Part shown: one piece after another, positions 5,180 through 6,017 of the stretch
Numbering within the stretch: the stretch's first letter is position 1
How the letters are laid out: every line of letters starts with the position of its first letter
Assembly: GCA_003557965.1 (NCBI GenBank)
Contig: PWND01000228.1
Location: 1-6,017 of the forward strand
From: Bacteroidales bacterium
Lineage (GTDB): Bacteria; Bacteroidota; Bacteroidia; Bacteroidales; UBA7960
Length of the DNA stretch: 6,017 nucleotides
Direction of reading: 5' to 3'
Program-made: the position numbers and the translations under genes
The notes under the pieces: generated by a model
What the model was told of the DNA's origin: nothing
The model's input: only the letters and a program-made list of their open reading frames with translations
Databases searched by the model: none

Positions 5180-6017
5180 ATGAAAGTATCAATCATTGGC
5201 TCAGGCTATGTCGGGTCTGTCTCTGCGGCTTGCTTTGCGGAGCTTGGGCATGAGGTTATCTGCATTGACATCGATGAGGAGAAGGTAAAGCAGATCAATG
5301 CGGGGGTTGCGCCCATATGGGAGGAGGGGCTGGATGAGCTGCTGGCAAGGCATACGCAAAAGACGCTCATTGCGACCTCGGATTATGATTATGCTGTGGC
5401 GAACTCGGATGCTTCGTTTATCTGCGTGGGGACGCCGTCGGGGGAGGATGGGAGTATTGACCTCTCAATTGTTAAGGCGGCAAGTGCCAGCCTTGGGAGG
5501 GCGATAGCTAAGAAGAATCACTATCATGTTGTTGTTGTGAAAAGTACTGTGGTGCCGGAGACTACCGAGAAGGTGGTGCTTCCTATTCTGGAGGAGTATT
5601 CGGGGAAGAAGGCGGGCAGGGACTTTGGGGTTGTGATGAACCCGGAGTTTTTGCGGGAAGGCAAGGCTGTGTATGACTTCATGCATCCGGACAAGATCGT
5701 GGTGGGTGCAATTGATGAGAGGTCGTTCTTTGTGGTGTCAGAGCTCTATCGCAAGCTGGATCATCCGGTAACACACACAAAGCCCAGGACCGCGGAGATG
5801 ATCAAATATGTCAACAACTCATTTTTGGCAACCAAGATATCCTTTGCCAACGAGGTGGGCAACATCTGCAAGCAACTTGGCATCGACACATATGAGGTCA
5901 TGGATGCCGTAGGCACGGATTTCAGGATAGAGCGCCAGTTCCTCAACTGCGGGGCAGGTTTTGGAGGCTCATGTTTCCCCAAGGATGTCAAGGCACTGAT
6001 AGGCAAGGCCAGGGACA
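5180..6017 (+). CDS. UDP-glucose/GDP-mannose dehydrogenase family protein, 3' end outside window
   Basis: The window holds 279 codons of a family whose members usually have about 430 residues. The N-terminal NAD-binding fold shows GSGYVG at residues 7-12 and D30 for the NAD ribose. VKSTVVPETTEK and NPEFLREG (154-161) follow. The central region has AEMIKYVNNS with K209 and N213, and GFGGSCFPKD with the catalytic thiol C265. These match the four-electron nucleotide-sugar dehydrogenases, which oxidise the C6 hydroxyl to a carboxylate with two NAD+, most likely UDP-glucose to UDP-glucuronate. UDP-N-acetyl sugars or GDP-mannose remain possible because specificity cannot be read securely from motifs. 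The product would feed surface polysaccharide, exopolysaccharide or glycoprotein sugar synthesis in the cytoplasm. ATG 5180 is supported by AAGGAG nine bases upstream and starts directly at the first beta strand. Third-position choice changes along the gene, from G/T-rich (many GTG, GTT, GGG) to more C/A (GTC, GGC, ATC, AAC) after about 5750. Confidence 0.93.
   Translation, partial: MKVSIIGSGYVGSVSAACFAELGHEVICIDIDEEKVKQINAGVAPIWEEGLDELLARHTQKTLIATSDYDYAVANSDASFICVGTPSGEDGSIDLSIVKAASASLGRAIAKKNHYHVVVVKSTVVPETTEKVVLPILEEYSGKKAGRDFGVVMNPEFLREGKAVYDFMHPDKIVVGAIDERSFFVVSELYRKLDHPVTHTKPRTAEMIKYVNNSFLATKISFANEVGNICKQLGIDTYEVMDAVGTDFRIERQFLNCGAGFGGSCFPKDVKALIGKARD

Noticed and set aside
5172..5183. 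Three-codon upstream frame overlapping the dehydrogenase start
   Set aside because: Its ATG is only one base from the Shine-Dalgarno site, too close for initiation, and the frame encodes only three residues.
5298..6006. Open frames of 69 (plus), 73 (minus) and 81 (minus) codons
   Set aside because: All are shadows of the dehydrogenase gene, which is unambiguous from its motifs.

Overview
The window looks archaeal and most resembles a methanogen-type euryarchaeon. The evidence is Shine-Dalgarno (SD) sites of the AGGTGA type, AT-rich TATA-like boxes about 25 bases ahead of the inferred transcription starts, and a UDP-glucose dehydrogenase and a small methyltransferase that read like methanogen homologues from memory. 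This is a judgement from sequence appearance, not from a database search.

Layout: a GC-rich class I SAM-dependent methyltransferase lies on the minus strand (47-610). An AT-rich stretch follows, from about 620 to 5150. It holds a small unknown protein (750-1004, minus), a divergent winged-helix plus PD-(D/E)XK-like protein (1108-1863, plus) and a large HKD/PLD-SF2 helicase-DUF3427 protein (1898-5032, minus), which converges on the winged-helix gene with a 34-base gap. A GC-rich nucleotide-sugar dehydrogenase starts at 5180 on the plus strand and runs off the right edge. Hand counts of single 60-base lines give about two-thirds GC in the methyltransferase (301-360), against 25% (2521-2580) and 40% (4321-4380) in the helicase.

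Interpretation: the two flanking genes look like resident chromosomal genes, and the AT-rich block between them looks like an acquired accessory cassette. Its two large products both look nucleic-acid directed: one carries a BamHI-like D...ExE arrangement behind a winged helix, and the other couples an HKD phosphodiesterase to an ATP-driven SF2 motor. A defence (restriction-like) role is the most natural guess but is inferred. There is no DNA modification methylase in the window, and the genes do not form one operon. The control regions are compact: a 7-base-arm palindrome sits between two divergent TATA-like boxes at 1026-1070, and direct repeats flank the TATA-like box of the dehydrogenase. 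The winged-helix gene most likely starts at a CTG codon upstream of its first ATG. No RNA genes, CRISPR array, insertion sequence or origin were seen.
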